Shown in pieces: positions 16,803 to 20,743 of a DNA stretch of 20,743 nt. Position 1 is the first letter of the stretch, and each line of letters opens with the position of its first letter. The position numbers and the translations under genes were made by a program. Origin of the DNA: a virus; the IMG/VR virus record IMGVR_UViG_3300028581_002427, positions 1-20,743 of that record. One strand, given 5' to 3'. The notes under the pieces are model-generated. The model was not told where the DNA came from. It saw only the letters and a program-made list of their open reading frames with translations, and ran no database searches.

Positions 16803-19800
16803 TTATACTGAATAATGTGATGTTACATAAAACGTACCGCTAAAGTAAATCGCACAAATAATAGCTATTGATTTAGTTGTTACATTAAAAGTTGGATATT
16901 CTAAACCATCACCATAATCACTTTGGTTTTGTACGCTATATCTACTTTTAAAAGGTATAGGTATGTACACATAAATATCCTCTAAATTTGAATTTGATGT
17001 TATTGTTGAACCTGATGAGTTATACTTGTTATCTATCCATATATTCAACTCAGAGCCATCTACCCAATTTACATTTCCAATCTCACCAACATGAGGAAAG
17101 TATATTTTTGGGCCACCTGTTATTGTAACTCTTTTTATTTTGAACGAATTGGTAGGGTCGTCGGGTACAACCATGTAATTATTGGTATCAACAACATATT
17201 GATTAACCTTTCGGGTCAACATTCCTTTTAATTCAACATCGCCATTAGCACTTAATTTGAAATTTTGAGTATTAATAATTAACTGTTTAGCCGAATTCCA
17301 AAGTATACTGCCGTAGCCAACATGTCCAGTACCATCTTTTCTAAAAATGGAAGCCACTAAGTTTGGTGTTGCTACCGAATTCAATGCTTCTTCATACGTG
17401 CCACCAGTCCACATTCCTACTAAATCATTAGCCAATCCGCTAAATCCACCTCTTATTGCACCTGCCGTATCTTTTAGCAACAATAGAGTAGTGGCCCACA
17501 AACCCCCATCGGTTGAAGCACTTTCACTTTTCATGGCATCCGTCAAATACTTCGTTGCAGGTTTCCAGTTCGTTGGGCGGTTGCCCTCTTGGAGAGAGTA
17601 GTTATTGATGTACAGCCTACCATACGCATCACTCGCATTAGCTTCGTACAAAAATGCCCCGCAATACAGCACTTCTGTAGCCACTGCCGTAAATACCACA
17701 TATTTAGTCTCTGAATTTACCGTATAAAAATAGATATGTACAGGCTGATAACTCCAATCATTCCTCCATACGTGAATAGCTCCATACCTACCATTATTTA
17801 CGGCTATTTGGTCTAAATTTCCAGTTACTTGAAATACGTAGCTTCTACCAGCCACCACATTGAAAGTCCTGATAGCAAAACCATATATGTGACTATTCTC
17901 ATTGATATAGCTATCTGAAATTAAGTTTTCGCCACCGACTACCATGTTTTCAAAATTGTCGTTTTTCGTTTTTTGAGTAGTTTCGCACAAAGTCAAAACG
18001 GATGTAATTGCATTGTTGCAAGCTATGAATTTTGACGATATTGTTTGACCATCTACACTAGAATTGGTAGTCATATCCTGTAGAAAAGGATTAATATAAC
18101 TATTCAAAGACTGTATGGCACTGTCCATTGCATTATATTGCGTAGGATACAATGAATCAATATTAAGAGAAACTGCTTTGTCATCGGCAGAATAATATTT
18201 AGTAGTAACACTATTTTGCTCTCTTTGAATTACTCTCTTATCATTAGGCGTTAATACATCATCACTCACAACATCATCTATTTGCTTTTGTATGTCTTCA
18301 GGAGATGTTTTGTAATCGGTTGCCTTATTACCTTTCTCAAGTTGAATTTTAGCAAGATGACCATAATCCATCCACGCAGCATGGTAACTTCTAATTGATT
18401 TAGACGCATGTTGAGCCACAAATGGAGTGTTCAATGGAATCTGATAACCATTTGCATAATCATTTACATTGTCTGACAAATTAAATGCCTCATAATCTCC
18501 CTCAGCTATTTTTGCACTCAAAATGTAAGTCTCTCCTACAACCAAATTTTCAGACAGTGGTAGCCAAATGAAAAATCCTGTCTCACCAGCATCCAAAGCT
18601 ACATCTACATCTGAATTTAATATCAGATTCCTACCACCAACTACGATATTGTTAGCTGCATCAATTCCAGACTGTTTAGCTGCTGTTGCAATTGCGTTAA
18701 GTAGATTGGTTCTTGCGTTGTAATAGTCCACAAACTTAGCCCTCATTGTAGCACCACCACCAGCACCCAAATCCCACGTAGTATTTAGGTTGTTTAAGTT
18801 GGTGCCAATAAAGCTATACAAATAATCTTTTTTAGTTTGCAAAGTACCAAAATCAACACCAAAACTACTTGCCTGGTCTGCCAAATAATCCTGTTCGCTA
18901 TCAATAATGTCAAACTCTTTTTTAAGCCTTTGTTTTTCAGATGGGTCAATCTTATCATCATTAGCAATTATTCCAAGCATTTCATTTGCATCATCGCCAG
19001 CTTTTTTGGCAATGGCGATACTTGCATCAATGTCCTCTTGTGATGGCTTCCAATCATTTATTTTCGTACTCCTTTCAAGCATAAAATTATCATAGTATAT
19101 CGTCCCATGTGAGATACTTGCGTTTGGTCTTACAAGAACTAACAGCTCGGCAGTATATGGCACTATCACTTCAACACCACATCTTGTCCATACTGTAGGG
19201 ATGATTTCTGGTGTCGGCAATACGGATAAACCCCAATTAGAATCAATTCCAATATTGATTGGAGACATAAGTTGCTTGTCTGGTAGATTGCTCTTTATAT
19301 CTAAAGAAAACATATAAGTACCAGCAGGCACAGAATTGAATCTCATTAATATATATCCATCTCCACTTACAGGTCTGTAAATGCCAATCGCCTTACTACT
19401 GTTATTTCCAGTAGTTTCTTCTAATATCAAATTAGCTCTATTCGATACAATTGAACCATAGTCAAATTCAAATGAACTATTTTGAATATAATTACGTCCA
19501 CCAATAGCCATATTGTTAAAGGCAGTATCATCAGTGTATTTTGAAGCCTTTTCCCAATGACTAATATTAAAAGCTGTATTTGCAACCTTTGCAGTATTGC
19601 ATCTAAGCAAGTCGTTTACATAGCTTCCCACGGTGGCATTTACCCACAAGTCACCAACATCATAAAATTGTTCAGTTGTTGGCTGAATGGAAAACACTTG
19701 ACGCTTTTTGTCTGCTGTATCTTTCGCTACTGCTGCATCTGCCAAAGCCTTTGTAACATCAGTGTCCGAAATTCGTGTCCAAGAATATACAAGTCCAACT

Positions 19801-20743
19801 TTTTGAAATCGGTAGGCAAAACCTTTTGATGTCCAATAAAACAAATCTCCAAGATGAATTTCCCTTATAGAATTATTATTTGGCTCGTCCAAAACAGACC
19901 AATTAGATGTAGGCTCATTCAAAAGTGTTGGTTCGTAATCATAAAACCATGAAGTTATATTGCCATCAATCTGACTTTGTAAATCTCCTTTTATTTCATC
20001 AACATAGCTTTTGTTTTCTGCAATTTGCGCTGCAATATCTTCGGGAGCAGCACTCCAATCAGTAGGAGGGGTATTTCCTTTACAAACTCCAAACGAATGA
20101 AAACGCCAAGTTCCACCAACTGAATTTATACCAAAGACACCGCTCGACCCTATTGTGTTACCTGCCAAAAAAGTAACATAATACATTGTCCATCCATTGC
20201 CCAAATCTTTAGTCTGACAATTTGAATTTAACATCGTAAATGTTTCATTCCATCCGCCAAAATTCCAATCGCCATCAGAGCTTATTTTTTTAGCAATACA
20301 GTAATAAACTATGTCTATATTTTTAAGTGATGAAACATCAATTCCAAATTGCTTCATAAAGTCGCCACCTCCTTGCGGACGTGAGTACTCAACAACATTT
20401 CCATAAATTGAATCTGAAACCAATGTCGCAGTTCCACCAACATCAGTCGTGCGCCAACCAGCAAGTGAATCAGTTCTTGATTGTTGTAGGTAGTTACGAC
20501 TTGATTGTTTGATATTTTCCACCGCATTTGCAATCCCCTCGCCAACTTCGGTATAATTCCCACTTGTCGACCTAAAAGAAATCTTTCCACCAATCTCACC
20601 ATTTTCCAAATCGAAATAAGTCAATCCGTTTTGCGAAACAATTCTATCAGTTGTAATTCGTCCGGGCAATATCTCTGTAAAACCATACAGTTCACTGAAA
20701 TTTCGCACACCGTCAAACTCGCTTGTAAGTACACCTACAAGTA
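16803..20743 (-). CDS. Tail tip / host-recognition fibre protein, 5' end beyond the window
   Basis: This frame is open to the right edge, so the gene is partial; 1,312 residues lie inside the window. A GTG at 20708 is not a convincing start because coding sense continues upstream (LTSEFDG). After an N-terminal 'LPGRITTDRIVSQNGLTYFDL' region, the protein repeats carbohydrate-binding-like beta modules, each opened by 'RNY/RNL/ENL': near 20500, 19500, 18640 and 17940. Each is closed by 'DW...PEDI' or 'NWKP'. Two helical spacer domains separate some modules, with 'IANDDKIDPSEKQRLKKE' and 'DDVLTPNDKRVIQRE'. The end has 'GGLWATTLLLLKDTAGAIRGGFSG' and beta strands. Such proteins contact the cell surface. 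It is the first late gene in the window, read leftwards. Confidence 0.82.
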   Translation of the reverse strand, partial: LVGVLTSEFDGVRNFSELYGFTEILPGRITTDRIVSQNGLTYFDLENGEIGGKISFRSTSGNYTEVGEGIANAVENIKQSSRNYLQQSRTDSLAGWRTTDVGGTATLVSDSIYGNVVEYSRPQGGGDFMKQFGIDVSSLKNIDIVYYCIAKKISSDGDWNFGGWNETFTMLNSNCQTKDLGNGWTMYYVTFLAGNTIGSSGVFGINSVGGTWRFHSFGVCKGNTPPTDWSAAPEDIAAQIAENKSYVDEIKGDLQSQIDGNITSWFYDYEPTLLNEPTSNWSVLDEPNNNSIREIHLGDLFYWTSKGFAYRFQKVGLVYSWTRISDTDVTKALADAAVAKDTADKKRQVFSIQPTTEQFYDVGDLWVNATVGSYVNDLLRCNTAKVANTAFNISHWEKASKYTDDTAFNNMAIGGRNYIQNSSFEFDYGSIVSNRANLILEETTGNNSSKAIGIYRPVSGDGYILMRFNSVPAGTYMFSLDIKSNLPDKQLMSPINIGIDSNWGLSVLPTPEIIPTVWTRCGVEVIVPYTAELLVLVRPNASISHGTIYYDNFMLERSTKINDWKPSQEDIDASIAIAKKAGDDANEMLGIIANDDKIDPSEKQRLKKEFDIIDSEQDYLADQASSFGVDFGTLQTKKDYLYSFIGTNLNNLNTTWDLGAGGGATMRAKFVDYYNARTNLLNAIATAAKQSGIDAANNIVVGGRNLILNSDVDVALDAGETGFFIWLPLSENLVVGETYILSAKIAEGDYEAFNLSDNVNDYANGYQIPLNTPFVAQHASKSIRSYHAAWMDYGHLAKIQLEKGNKATDYKTSPEDIQKQIDDVVSDDVLTPNDKRVIQREQNSVTTKYYSADDKAVSLNIDSLYPTQYNAMDSAIQSLNSYINPFLQDMTTNSSVDGQTISSKFIACNNAITSVLTLCETTQKTKNDNFENMVVGGENLISDSYINENSHIYGFAIRTFNVVAGRSYVFQVTGNLDQIAVNNGRYGAIHVWRNDWSYQPVHIYFYTVNSETKYVVFTAVATEVLYCGAFLYEANASDAYGRLYINNYSLQEGNRPTNWKPATKYLTDAMKSESASTDGGLWATTLLLLKDTAGAIRGGFSGLANDLVGMWTGGTYEEALNSVATPNLVASIFRKDGTGHVGYGSILWNSAKQLIINTQNFKLSANGDVELKGMLTRKVNQYVVDTNNYMVVPDDPTNSFKIKRVTITGGPKIYFPHVGEIGNVNWVDGSELNIWIDNKYNSSGSTITSNSNLEDIYVYIPIPFKSRYSVQNQSDYGDGLEYPTFNVTTKSIAIICAIYFSGTFYVTSHYSV

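Noticed and set aside
20706-20708. GTG as the start of the tail tip gene
   Set aside because: The frame continues to the window edge with protein-like sequence (LTSEFDG), so the gene is more likely to start outside the window.
1-20743. CRISPR array or insertion sequence
   Set aside because: I saw no regularly spaced identical repeats, no transposase and no terminal inverted repeats with target duplications.

Overview
The window looks like part of a temperate phage or prophage of a Bacteroidetes host, most likely in or near the Flavobacteriia. The evidence is the A+T-rich sequence, A-rich leaders in place of Shine-Dalgarno sites, several Bacteroidetes-type promoter elements (TTG, 19-21 bases, TAnnTTTG), and a phage gene set: S24 repressor, KilA-N antirepressor, recombination genes, holin, amidase and tail tip protein. 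No integrase, terminase, portal or capsid gene is present, so this is only part of the element.

Layout. (1) Positions 137-8241 form an early region read leftwards from a promoter at 8342-8372. From promoter to distal end it holds small regulatory or hypothetical genes, a KilA-N/KilAC antirepressor, a winged-helix-like protein, a chain of overlapping micro-genes (two single-membrane-segment proteins, a Cys-rich protein and an 81-aa protein), a 619-base stretch without a gene, and a recombination module. That module is a putative annealing protein coupled to a rare-looking fusion of a RecB/Cas4-type nuclease with an FtsK-type DNA translocase. Two rightward genes (6195-6746 and 7159-7359) interrupt this region. 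(2) Positions 8342-9818 form the switch: operator-like repeats, a CI/LexA-like S24 repressor and a 3'-truncated dinD. (3) Positions 9977-14151 hold the leftward end of the late operon: Rz-like protein, repeat-containing structural protein, amidase endolysin and two holin-like proteins, closed by a terminator at 9903-9930. (4) Positions 14253-16629 are an accessory island inside the late genes. It has a rightward HigB/HigA-type toxin-antitoxin pair with a 32-base palindrome and terminators, then a leftward two-gene cassette of unknown function. (5) Position 16803 to the right edge is a very long modular tail tip or fibre protein that is still open at the edge.

How the parts fit. The repressor would hold the leftward early promoter off, and the antirepressor and DNA damage could relieve this. 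The nuclease-translocase and its coupled neighbour would process and recombine phage DNA. The late genes recognise the host and lyse it. The toxin-antitoxin pair, the 191-aa cassette, the rightward membrane protein and dinD look like morons, that is, separately promoted passenger genes. The most distinctive item is the nuclease-FtsK fusion at 445-2520. Next come the micro-gene chain, the tRNA-3'-end-like element in the gene-free region, and the domain insertion in the 704-aa structural protein.
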